A stretch of 64,000 bases of DNA, from contig VXAI01000182.1 of NCBI GenBank assembly GCA_013399305.1, positions 1,123,197 through 1,187,196 of the forward strand, in the 5' to 3' direction. Positions within the stretch are counted from its first letter, which is position 1; every line of letters begins with the position of its first letter. Shown in pieces: positions 27,063-38,800 of the stretch. The notes beneath the pieces are model-generated. The model was not told the origin of the DNA and searched no databases. It worked only from the letters and a program-made list of their open reading frames with translations. This stretch comes from Rostratula benghalensis (lineage: Eukaryota; Chordata; Aves; Charadriiformes; Rostratulidae). The position numbers were made by a program, and so were the translations under genes.

Positions 27063-28804
27063 CAATAAAAAAAATACGAGGAGCTTAGGTGATATTACTA
27101 TTTCATATCTATGAGAATGCTGGTACCACAGCAGATGACATGCGTGGTAATGTCATCCTGTGGTATAAGGTCATCCTGTCCCCTGATCAAAATGAGGATG
27201 AGAGGGGGAAGGGGATTTCTTAAGAGGAGCAGCCATCTGTCAGGCTTACAGAAGAAATTACTGAACTGTGTTATCAATAGTTATCAAAATGTGCTGGAGC
27301 GGAAAGAATTTTAACATGCTAATGAGCTTTCATCTCTGGCTCCTTAGTTGGGACAGTTGGTTTCTTTTCTGCATTTCTCCAGGCTGAGCAGTGACTTTGC
27401 ATTGCCTTTCAGTCCCCCCCCTCGGCGTCGGTTTCTGGAGCTCTCGTACTTTCTCAGTGTGGTTTCTGGGGAGGGTGAAGTCATCCTCGCCCAACTCTTT
27501 CTCATGCTTATTGTTTTGCATTGTGCGAAGCGGCTTATTTTAACAAACTCTACATTTTCTCAGTGCCAAGACGTAAGCGCCTTGATTGCATTCCTGGAGG
27601 CTGCCTCCGTGTCCTAAGGATGTGCATTTCCATTTTATTGTCTTCTATTTTTACCACGTTTTTGGGGAGGAGGAAGGGCTTGGAACACCCTTGGGGCAGG
27701 CTGCCACCGGCTCTGGGGTGGTGTGGAAGGAGGGACACAGCGGGTCTCCCGGGTAGCCCCCCCGGGGAGGTGACACACAGCCCACACATGGCAGGCACAT
27801 GGGCTGCCCGGGCAGCCGCAGAGACCCGGCTGCAGTGAACCCCGCTCTGCCACCTCTGGCTTTTTAAGGTTTATTTAAGCCCTAAAACAACAACTGCCGC
27901 TCCCTGCTGAGGGAAACCGCCTGGGATTAGCCAAAGCCTCCCATTCCCTGCTGTCTGGTGAAACGAGGACTTTCTCCTCTGTGTAAATAGGATGACATGG
28001 CTCCCCTCCCCTGCTCCCTGAAGGGCAGCGCTGGGTTCCCGTGCTCTGGCTCCCACCCTCTGACAGCTCTGGCGTGTGGTTTATGGCTCGGGGCACCAGA
28101 GGCGGTGGGAGACATATGCTAACCTAAGGAGACAGCAGATGGGTGCAAGCGCTTTTAGGAACAGCTGCTGGTGTCTCATTTGATAATCCCATTTTTTAAC
28201 AAAACCATATGATGGCAAAAAATACTGGAAATTAGGTTTTTCTGTCCTCTCTCATCTCCTGAGCCATACTTGACCCGTTCAACACGATCTAGGGATTAAA
28301 GGCTTGTTATTTTAGCTTCTCTACAATAGATCAGAGCCTGATCTCTGCCAGGCCATTGAGCGGCTGGTGCTTGGCTCTCCCCCTCTCTCCACTCGTTTTG
28401 TGTCCCAGGAGATGTGAGCGCCCACAGATGTGACTTCTGCTGAGGGACACAGTGGATTTTCCCAGGCACTGTGCCCCTCAGCACCAGCCCCATGTGCCTG
28501 TACCTCTTATGCTCCCATTTCTCCGTTCTTAAAACTACAAAAAACTGCCTCAGAGAGGAAAGGCTCAGCAGCATCACCCCTCAGCAGCACAAGCGTGGCC
28601 AGGAGGAGAAAGGAAGCCCTTGCTCTTCTCTAAATGGGGCTATAAACCTGCTTTTACAGCTGAGATTGGAAGACAGAGAAATTGTGAGGCAAACCTTGTC
28701 AATACTGCACTTGAGGCTGTCGGCTGAGGTGTCCTTCGTCACCATGGTATCGGTGCGCTTCAAACTAATAACGAATTTGCCACCACAACCCTCCTGCTAA
28801 TGCC
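27063..28804. other. Non-coding DNA approaching the NEURL1B promoter
   Basis: GC and CpG content rise from about 27.4 kb toward the gap, as expected on the shoulder of a promoter island. I see no coding exon. An untranslated first exon or upstream start site could lie here or in the gap. Confidence 0.5.
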
Positions 28805-28925
28805 CTCAATTCCCAGCTGGGGAAGCCGTGTCACTGAGATGCAAAGTGGCTTATCCAAGGTCACCCCGTGAGTAAATGGCACGCAGGGGAAAAGAGCTTG
28901 CGGTTATCCACTCCCGGTGCAGCTT
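28805..28925 (-). repeat. MIR-type ancient SINE remnant
   Basis: On the + strand, TGGGGAAGCCGTGTCACTGA is followed by GTGGCTTATCCAAGGTCACC and GTGAGTAAATGGCACGCAGG. This matches the reverse complement of the MIR core in order and spacing. It lies just left of the assembly gap, close to the presumed promoter. Confidence 0.65.
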
Positions 28926-29017
28926 CTACCCTTTGGGAAGGTGTTGCTGACAGAAAGGGCTGTGCAGAGGGTAAAGCTGGAATTGCCAGCCCTGCTCTCC
29001 TTTTTTTTTTTTTTTCC

Positions 29018-29483
29018 NNNNNNNNNNNNNNNNNNNNNNNNNNNNNNNNNNNNNNNNNNNNNNNNNNNNNNNNNNNNNNNNNNNNNNNNNNNNNNNNNNN
29101 NNNNNNNNNNNNNNNNNNNNNNNNNNNNNNNNNNNNNNNNNNNNNNNNNNNNNNNNNNNNNNNNNNNNNNNNNNNNNNNNNNNNNNNNNNNNNNNNNNNN
29201 NNNNNNNNNNNNNNNNNNNNNNNNNNNNNNNNNNNNNNNNNNNNNNNNNNNNNNNNNNNNNNNNNNNNNNNNNNNNNNNNNNNNNNNNNNNNNNNNNNNN
29301 NNNNNNNNNNNNNNNNNNNNNNNNNNNNNNNNNNNNNNNNNNNNNNNNNNNNNNNNNNNNNNNNNNNNNNNNNNNNNNNNNNNNNNNNNNNNNNNNNNNN
29401 NNNNNNNNNNNNNNNNNNNNNNNNNNNNNNNNNNNNNNNNNNNNNNNNNNNNNNNNNNNNNNNNNNNNNNNNNNNNNNNNNNN
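29018..29483. other. Assembly gap (466 N)
   Basis: This is an unbroken run of N. On the left it is bounded by a T15 tract and CC, and on the right by the last codons of NEURL1B exon 1. It hides the start codon, the 5' UTR and probably the core promoter. The flanking GC-rich, G-tract-rich DNA is of the kind that often drops out of avian short-read assemblies. Confidence 0.99.
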
Positions 29484-29504
29484 CCGTGCACAAGACCCTG
29501 GCAG
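29484..29504 (+). CDS. NEURL1B: NEURL1B coding exon 1, visible 3' end only
   Basis: Only 21 bases of this exon are visible. They are the last two bases of a Thr codon, then Val-His-Lys-Thr-Leu-Ala, then the first base of the Asp codon finished by exon 2. Vertebrate NEURL1B proteins begin Met-Gly-Asn-Thr-Val-His with Thr-Leu after one residue, so the start codon should lie about 10 bases inside the gap, near 29474. That position relies on the gap edge being correct. The donor is CAG|GTACCG, which is good on the exon side but weak at intron positions +4 to +6. Exon 2 opens with bases that complete Asp in the right frame, which supports the junction. Confidence 0.85.
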
Positions 29505-29860
29505 GTACCGGCGGAGGTTGGGGGGTCGTGTGTGTGTGTTGGGGAAGGAGGGGGGTTTAAGCGGGGTGCGGGGGGGGCTGCGGACCCCCATCCCGGGAGA
29601 TGCTGGGGGAGAAACAGGACGGGCGGGGATGGCTGTGCCGCCCCCAGATCCCAGCCCGGCGCCCGGGAGAAGCTGAATGTTATTTTTTTGCTTCTAAATA
29701 TTGTTGTTATTATCGTTGTTTTCAACGTTCCCCGCCTTAAGGGGTACCGAGGCGGTGATGCTCAAGCGGCGGGGTACAGCTTCGCCCTTGTGGGAGACAC
29801 AAAATCGGGGGAAGCGGAGCTGTTATCGCAGCTGAAGCAGCGATCCCCAGCCTTTCAGTT
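29484..29860 (+). promoter_or_regulatory. CpG island, right half, at NEURL1B exon 1
   Basis: I count about 26 CpG dinucleotides by eye between 29484 and 29850, with high GC content up to about 29660. This covers the end of exon 1 and the start of intron 1. CpG density falls sharply after 29850. The island presumably continues leftward through the gap and marks the promoter. No TATA box or transcription start can be assigned because the relevant bases are missing. Confidence 0.75.
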
Positions 29861-32800
29861 GAATCCTTTCTTTTAGGGGCTGTCTTTTTCATTACCAGTC
29901 TCATCCCCTCCTCCCCTCCCTGGTTTGTTTTTTTTTTAAACTTTTTTAAATGCAACTTTTTAATGTGATGAGACGTTAGTTGTTCAGAGTCGCCAGAGGA
30001 AAACTATTTGAAAGCAGGTCTGAAATGTTTGGTAGCCTGCCCTGGTTTTAAACTGCCTTTTTAGCAAATTCTGCTCTTACACAAGAGATGTACAGATTCT
30101 TTTCCTTTGCAAGTTTGTAACTGTGGGGCTGTTTTCCTCCTCAGAGAATCAGTACGTAGTAAAAGCAGTTGGTCTCTATAGAATCAAGAGTATTGAATTA
30201 CTTAGCTCTTGCCAGTCTGTATCTCCAGCTAGTTTGCTTTGCTTTCCCTTTGCTTTTCTTTTCGTTTCTGCTCTTGCAGAGCTCCTGCGTTGCATCCTTT
30301 GTACTTTGGGCTCTCATAAATAAAAAGGGTATTATTAAACTTATTTAAAGAAGCAGGAGGACCTATTGAACACACACACACATGCCTCCCTGTAATCAGC
30401 CAGGGAGCTGAATATAGAAATAAAGAGAGGAATAGATTTGCATTTGGATGTGCCACATATTGTCTTTGCAAAGAGAGGGTGCTTGGGACTTTCAAGGCAC
30501 AAAAGAAAGCTGTTAGGCTTGTGGTTTAGCCATCAACCTGTGATTAGATTTCTAGTTGCGTCTCCTCTCCTTCTCTATTACATTTAAATGGGAAATTAAC
30601 TCCTTTCACAATAAGGAAGTTTTCTTTTCTTTATTTATTTTTTTAAATACCTCACTAACTGGCAAATAGAGGCACTGTGAAGAGTGTATGACCTTTGTGA
30701 AAATTAATTTTGTGGGTCGGCTTTTCAGCTGGAGGCAACATCCAGGATGCGTGCAAAAAACCCCCAAACAAACAAACAAAAAGCCCCCAAACCTAGCAGA
30801 GCCAGGGAAATATCCTTGGGTCAGGGGAGGTCACCTCCATAAGGCTAGAACTTCCCAAAGGAAAAATATGTGTACCATGTGTACCTGCTGGGACGTGGGA
30901 TCTAGCTGTGAGCTCTGTTCCAGAAGGCTGGGACTTGTATCAGCCGTTCTGCCTATTGCTAGAACAGTCTCTCCTGAGCAGCCTTCACATGCACAGCCTT
31001 ACACACGTGAATTTAAAAAAAGGGATGACATCAGTTGTATCACAGTTCTGTGATTAAAGAGTTCCTCGCGGTGCTTTCAAAAGAAGCCGTTAAGAAAGAG
31101 GAAAAGTTTGATGGAAAGAGCCAAAGACTTGATTTATGTAGACCTCCCAACTCTAGCGTTGTTCTGGTGGCCTAGAAAATTTCCATCCAGAAAATCTAGC
31201 CTAGAAAATCCATCCTGCCAGGTGGAGACTGTCTGTAGGGATTGCTTTGCTGGGGATAGTCCATTTGCAAACATTTGTCAAATTGCGCAAGGCAAAAGCA
31301 CGCAGGACACTTGAACACCGTTTGCTAATATGCTGGAAGATGCTGAAAACGTGTCTTTTCCCTCAAGTCAGCTGTGTTCAGTTTTTACAGAGTAATGACA
31401 GTTAAAAGAAGCTGTTAACCTGTGGATGAAGAAGAGATTTTGGATGTTTGCGATCTGGAAGTTTATAAACTTATTTTGTCAAGTTGGACACGGTTCAGCG
31501 ATTTTTCATATTGATGTGGTCGGATGCAGTGTTTGTCTTTATTCAAATGGCATTACAGAGGGAAGCAGGTTTAGAACTGTTCTTGGAACAGGCCTTCTGA
31601 AAATTATAATAAAGTTTTTTATTTCTGGAAGACTGCATTGTTGGATGGAATCCTGTTTATAAACGCTACGACTGTTTAGAATTACTCAAAGATCATCAAT
31701 CAGAATTAAGTCTTTCCTCTTCGTTGTCCAAAATGCACCTCTTTCTTCACCCTGGCAGACTGAGCAATGCACTTCCACTCTCGTTTTAACTAGCAGAGCA
31801 ATTGCACTCCCCTGTCCCATTGGCTGAAGTGGTTTATTTAGTTAAAGAAACCCAAAACAAACAGGAACAGCCCCAAACTAAAATTTGCCTACCTGTTGTG
31901 GTAAATCGATTAACTGTAGAAGCCCACAGATGTTGTTTGCCTTTTGTTGTTTCATTCACCATTAATAGCTGAAGGTGGAAAATGTCTTTCCGTTCTGATC
32001 AAATGTAGAGGAAATGTGGGGAGACCGTCGTCATTTGGCTCTTGGAAAAGCCGAACAATCAACAACTCAGGTTTTATATAGAAATGGGAAATACCCTTCC
32101 CCAATAGCAGAATTTGGTCTTAAATCCCATTGAAAGCAGTTCAACTCGGTTTTATGCCTAAATTCGATTGAATTTGTTTTCTGTGCTGGTTGCATCTTTA
32201 AATCCTTGCACAGCCTCAGCCGTTCTCTCCACATTTCCATGCAATGATACAAGAGCACACGCTATCGGTGCCGGAGGAATTTGTATCAGGAGCTTGGGAG
32301 ACTTGTGTTTGCCAAGTGTCTGATGATTAACACACAATGGATGGAGGCTTTGTCGAATTAACAGCGAGGTTTCTAACCAGAGTGGTATTGAAATGAGTAA
32401 TAGGCTGGGGCTAATGAAAGGCAGCTTCTATATTTGAACCGGTTGAGGAGGCATTTGAATGGAAAAGAGCTGAGATGTGTCAGATATGCTTAACAACGGT
32501 CCTGAGGTGGTGGTGGAAATTGCTTTTATCTCGATGACAGCTAAATGATATGTGACACATTCCTCCGGCAGGTCGGTTGCCTCCTGTGGCTGGCCTGGCC
32601 CCGGAGGGTGAGCAGGAGCTCCTCCTCGCCTTTGGGCTCCTCCGTGGTGCCTGTCCCTGACATTTGCTGCTAGCCCAATGCTGACCCTTCCTCTGTCTCC
32701 AGTTGGGAGATCTCCCGCTGCATCTCCAGTGCAGTGTGGGAATTTACACCTGGATGCCGATGTTTTCCTGCCTCACCGCTGCCCATTGTTCGAGATGGTT

Positions 32801-35800
32801 TGCGGGCAGGTGGTTAGGCAAGAGGGAATTCCTTATTATTGAGGCACGCCGGTTTTCTGTCTCCTGCAGGTGACAAACTAGGTGTGCAGCATTGCAGCCG
32901 ATGGGCAGAACTTGTCCTGACCTGCAGAGTGGGCTGGGAGGCTGCGCAGATGGTGGTGGAGGTGGATGGGTCACATACCCACATCGGGCTGCATGGCTTT
33001 GTGGCTGCTCTTACCTGCTGTGGTCCACAGAGGAGTTGCTCTCTTGAGTTAACTCAGTGGTGAGCGAGGCAGCAAGCAGGGTCCATCTGCACCCCAGCAT
33101 CGTGGATGGTGCTAATTTCTCCCTGCTAATTAGCTTTCCTTAGCAGGCACGTAGAACAGGGCTCAGAAAATGGTTAGTGGCCAGATGGGGGCATGAAGCA
33201 CCTCCCTTCAAGATGTGGGGAGCCCAGTGGGATGTGAAGGCTGGTAGGCTGAGAGAGGTGAAAGCTCCCCTGACCTGGCGAAGCCCTTACATGGAGCTCT
33301 GAGGTACAGGAAAGTGCAAGGAACGAAGTCTGGGAGAGTTGGGCCGTCAACAAGTGTCCTTGTGGTGCACGTCAGCTCGTCGTGGTGGGGTGAGTGTGGA
33401 CAACTGCTGCTGTGGGCATGCAGGAGGCACTTGTTGACCAAAGCACGAATAAAGGACTTTCCAGTTGGGATCCAGTTGTTGATCCTTGCCCAAATAGGGT
33501 CATTGGTATTTAACAAAGGAGCCAAATTCCCTTTTAAGAATCTGGCTGGGATCTGGTTGCAGCGCTTCTCCCACAGCCTTCCTCACAACTGCAAGGAATA
33601 CCAAGTATGAGTGGCATTTGTGTCTGGTAAACACAAGGGAGAATGGGGCTTGTTCTGGCAGAAGTGACTTCAATTTCTCATTTTTGAGAAATTATTTCAT
33701 ATTCTTAAGAAAAAATGCTTCTAATAATTACCCCTTTCTCATTTCTCAGCAAGTCAGAAATCCCAAGTTTAGACTTTCACCAGGCTGATGCTCCCCTCTG
33801 CCAGTCTTTTGCAAAATGGTGATGGTTGTAGGGTCCTGCTTACAGTAGAGCAGCAGGAATTTATAGCTTGTGAGTAAAAGGTGATGTTTCTGTGTATCCT
33901 TTTAAAAATACTCATGCCTGTTATTATCATATGCACAATTCTTTTGCGTATATTATACCCACAGAGTGGGAAGATCTCTATGCTTTCTCCAAGGGCCAAA
34001 ATCTCAGCTTCACAGAGTATTTTCATTTGGATTTGTTTTCTGGTCCCTCCTCCCCCTCCAGTTGCTAGTGATACACTCTAGGAGGAGTTCTCAGTATTGT
34101 GAGTAGGGAATGAGTTCAGTAAATTGGTTTGGTTCCAGTCTGCCTTCAACAAAACTAAAAAATAACACTTCAGGTTGTTCTGGTTTGAGTGAAAAAGGTA
34201 CCTGACCTGTTCAGACCAGTTTTTGATTTGGGTTTGGTTCAACTCTGATCAGCACTGATTACAGGCGTTAATCCTGCCTCGATAACAGCCCCGTTTTGCC
34301 TGTTTTTCTGCCTTTTTTAGTCTGGGACTTGAAGTTTCTAGAGTCTGCCATTGATTTTGCTGCTGACTCCCTGTGTCACCTTTGAGCAAGCGGCTTTATC
34401 CTAGCCTTGTTTTGCATGTAAGAGAGGTAGGAAACACTGTTTGGCTCACCCAGGTATACGTGAGTTAATTAATTAATATGCAGGCATGAAGCATCTCCAG
34501 AAGGAAGGTCATAGAAGTGAAAAAAAAAAAAAAAAAAAGAAGATTAATTTGCTGCCTCTTTTGTAGCTTTCTACTTTTCCACTCTTCAAAAGGAAACCCG
34601 TGAAACGGCTCAGCCTTCCCTGTGATTTAGAGCTGGAACAGGTTGATCGTATACCGAGGACTATCTTTAACCAGCCTCGCACAGTACATACCCAAAAATG
34701 TGCTGCAGCCAACTGGCGTGATTAATTCAGCGCTACCATCGGCATCTCGGCTGTTGAGTCTGGAGAAACAACTGTACTTGAATGCAGCAAGGCATCACCT
34801 GTCAGGACGGTGCTGAGCAGAGCTGTGTGCCGTGCCCCCCTGGCCGCTGTGCTGTCAGGCACACGTTGCCAAGTGTGTCATTAGAGAGCTTCTCGTGGCT
34901 CCCCACTCTCACACTGGATGGTGCTGGGCAGGTGCCTTCTCTTCCATTTTATTGTTTACACTCTAGAGGGGATCTGCTTTTCTGAAAGGTAGGATACCTG
35001 GCAAACAGCTCTTTTTCCCTTTATTTCTTTAGATCACTGCCGCAGGTCGGGAGGACCGGTGTTGTCACCATCTGACCCTTCTGTAGATGACTGAAATCAC
35101 ACCCCAGAGTCTGTGTGTGTAGGCAAAACTCTTAGAGAGCCCTCACCGCCGGCAGAGGAAATTGTTGCTTCCCGGCACGTTATAATTTGACAGCCTATGG
35201 AGATGCTTAAGTGTGTTTAAGGTGTTTAACTTTAGGCAGTCAAGTTTGAATTTGCGGACATTAGCGTTTTCTTGACGTGAGAAGGATGAATCACCTTGAA
35301 GCTTATGCCATGCTTCTCTTCCCATTCTAGTAAGGATCCTCCTTGCGGATCACATTCAGTGGTTTTTCAATTAGGAATGCAAATAAGCACGCTGGTCCTC
35401 ATTAGCTCCAGTGGATTTAAAATTCAAGCTCACTGCATTTTGGAGTTGCGCTTTTGGACAGTCAGTGTCCTGCTGCACAGTTTGCCTTGGAAGGAAGCAT
35501 TTTCTTTCTCATCAGCATCCTGCTGTTTACAGAGCCTATCTGTGTGAGCTGGTAGCTAAAATAAGAGCAGGCTTTCCTGAGGTGGAGCGTGCGTGTCACT
35601 GTGATGGATGTGGCGGGTTCAGGAGGGAAGCAAATCTGCTGAAACAGGCAGGGGTAGAGCCTAGCGAGAACCCAGGAGCAGGGGTTTCATGAGCTGCAAG
35701 ATGGGGTGAGGCCGGGTGTGATCCCCTGAAACACGCGTCAGATCCCATCTGAGCTTCCTTATGGGGAAGGTGTGTGCAATCTCCTCCATCTCTTTGTATT

Positions 35801-38800
35801 TTCACCCGTCTTATCTCCCTTGTTTGTCTCCTTTCTTGTGCCTGGAGCAGTTTGGCATCCCGCGCCTGCTGCTTGCCGCCGCAGCCAAACCACACGGCTG
35901 ACTCATGATGTGCACCATCCCTGCTCCTAATGAGCTCCTCAGCCACACGCTCATTTGGGGCTTCCTGGCATCAAAATATAGTTTGGCCGGCGAACCGTTC
36001 TTCAGCCTCTACCCAGAGGGCAGATGTGTGCTTACTCACCAGCAAGTGCAGAAAGAGGTGGGAGCCCCAAGGGCTGTCAGAAGGGACCTGGCTCCATGTC
36101 ACATCTGGGGGAGGCTTTTCTGTCTGCGGCAGCTGGAGAAGTTCTGCTGTGGGAGCATTTCCGTACTTTGTTCTGTCTTTTCTTTTAGGCAGCTTCTCCA
36201 CCCTTGTCCTTGGCGTCACTAATCTGCTGCATGCTGGAGGGGCATCAATGGTCCAGATGTCTGTTTGATGGCCTCGGTGCCCGGTGGCTGTGAGGTCCTA
36301 CCATTTCTCTGAAAAACTCCCCATCCCACTTCCTGGCATGCTGCAGATACAGAGGCATTAGCTGGGGTGGTCCCTTCCCAATGGGCCCTTGGATAAGATG
36401 TATGCCCAGGGGAGGACATCCTTGATTGGAAAGGAGATGATGTTTACTCTGTGTTATTCCATGTCTGGATGATGGCAGTATTTTTTTCTCCTCTGTATGT
36501 TAAAAAGCACGAATCACTAGCACTGAGACGTCTGGTTGAAAGCTGTATCTCAGCATACCTGTGCCAGCTTTTCCCTTCAGACCTGGATGCCCTGTTGTCT
36601 CAATTACTGAGTGCTGGAACATTAAATTCCTGGTGTCTGAGCAGTTGCAGCGGGGCTTTGGGGAGGAGTGAGGGAGGGCAAAGTGATTTCTTGCTTGTTA
36701 ATTTGTTTTTACCCTCTGTGTCCAGGGAGATATATTTCTCTGCTTTGTGTAAGCAGGGCTTGCCTTCCACCCAGGAGTTTTTATTTTCTTGGTACTTTCA
36801 GGCAGTGGAGTAGCTCAGAGATCTCCTGTTGAGAGGATCAGGCCCCATCCCTTTCCCTGCTCCAGCAAAACCGTGTCTTTTTACCTTTCTACACCAACAA
36901 GACTGGTGTAAAGAAACCAAATCAGAAGATCAGGAATGACTTCTCACCTGCTGCTGGAATGACACAGGAAGACTCTTTAAAGAAAAAAACATTTTAACTG
37001 CATTTCAAAGATTTTCAGTGCAGCAGGGAAATCATATTTAGGATTTTTATAAGAACTAGTGATGCTTGGAAGGGAGAAAAATGGATGGAGTTGTGTTTGT
37101 AGAGTCGTTGGCTAGGTAGTTGTGTATAACAGGTTTTGTTTTCACAGTTCTTTCACTGTGGGTATTTACATAATAATGAGACTCTTGTAGGTTAGGAATT
37201 CTTCTGTTTTAACCATCCATTTGCCTGTGACTCCAGGTTTCTTGTGATTGCACTCCTGATGGCATAATGTCTTATGGCTATGTGGGGGGAATAAATAGAC
37301 CACATAAAAGCAAAGCTCTATTTTTCATTGCCTTGTGTGGCAACACAGGGAAGACAGTCGGTCAAGAGAGCCTTTCCCTGAGCGAAAGTTTTCCATCAGG
37401 TTTCCAAATGTCAGGGAAAAAAGTTGTTTGATTTTTGCCCTGCTCCATAACTCAAATGTTAAATCTGCCAAGCCCTGCCTTGACGAGCCAAAGATAAAAG
37501 ATAGAATATCCCATTTTGGCAGCAGAAATGAAATAATTTCATTCAGGTTTATCTCTCTTTTCCTCGGTGATAACTAGCACTGTGGCAACAGCTTTTCTCA
37601 GCCTGTTATCTGTTTTGGTCTCATCGGGGCACCAGCTTCTCAGCTTAACATGTTCTGTCATTTACAGAGTGGAGTTCAAAAGTTATCTCCTTGGTGTGAC
37701 GCTATGGTTAAAAGTGTAATTCCTAATGAGGGGAAATTGCTATTTCTTGGGGTCTTGTACATGACATGGTTGGATAGAGGGTTTTTTTTTAATAACAGAA
37801 AAAGCACACATGGTGCTTGAGATCTGTCTGGTTTAGTGTCCTGATGGTGACAAAATTGGTGCTAAGAGGAGCACCTAAGAGGCTGCAGTGCAGGCTTTTT
37901 GGGAGGAGACAGGATGAGGACCTTGGGCACAAGCTCTCCAGAAAGCATCTGGGCAGGTTAACACTGCAGGAGAGTCTTGGTGTGGAGCACAGTAAATTGG
38001 AATGTCACTGGAGGTCTTGAAGAACCAGTTTGTTGTTCAACAGTTAGGAATGGTATTGTTAGAGCTGGTCCCATCCAGAGGGTAAAGGTGGGCTAGATAA
38101 CCCCTGCAGGCTCCTGCCAAAGAGGTGTGCCCCCAAGAAACTAACACCTCTTTAAGGGGCTGTTCTTTGGCAGCCCTTTCCTCAGGACACCATCAAAAAC
38201 TCCTGATTGCGTTGTCATGCAAGGCAAAAGGGCTTCTAAGTACAAAAACTGAAATCATTTACTAACTGGCTGTTGCTTCATGTTTAGTGATAAAGAGCGT
38301 TGGCTGGTATATTGCGCGGTGGCCATTGTGCTGGCTTATAAAACAGAGATAACTTTCTTATGATGGTTCATGGGGACAAACTACACAATGGAAAGAGTGT
38401 TTAAGTGGCTCAACTTTCATCTGCCGATCAGTGTTGGGTTTGCTCTGGAGCGCGGTGCCCCTCGGGGACTCCGTGGCTGACTGGTGAACGTGGCCCTGTG
38501 CAGGACAGGCTGGGGATGAACCTGTGGGGACACGGCATGGGGTCTGCAGGAGAGCCTTGTGGGCAGAGAGGGCTGAAAAATAAAAGTTCAACCTTGAGAC
38601 CATATGTGCAGGGAGGGAAAGCTCGGTGCCGGCAGAGCTTTCCTGCTCTTGCGTGGAAGAAGGCTTGCAGATATTTCGGTGTGCCAGGCATTTTGGTTGA
38701 TCTCTCTTGGAATGGAGATGTCCTTTGAAGAGTACAAGGCAGATCTTCACACTGTCATCTGATTTGTGAGTCTTAAATAGCAATTACTGGGTGATTTGCC

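Noticed and set aside
28861..29876. Several long open frames spanning the N run
   Set aside because: They are open only because N codons cannot be stops. Only the 21 bases at 29484-29504 are supported as coding.
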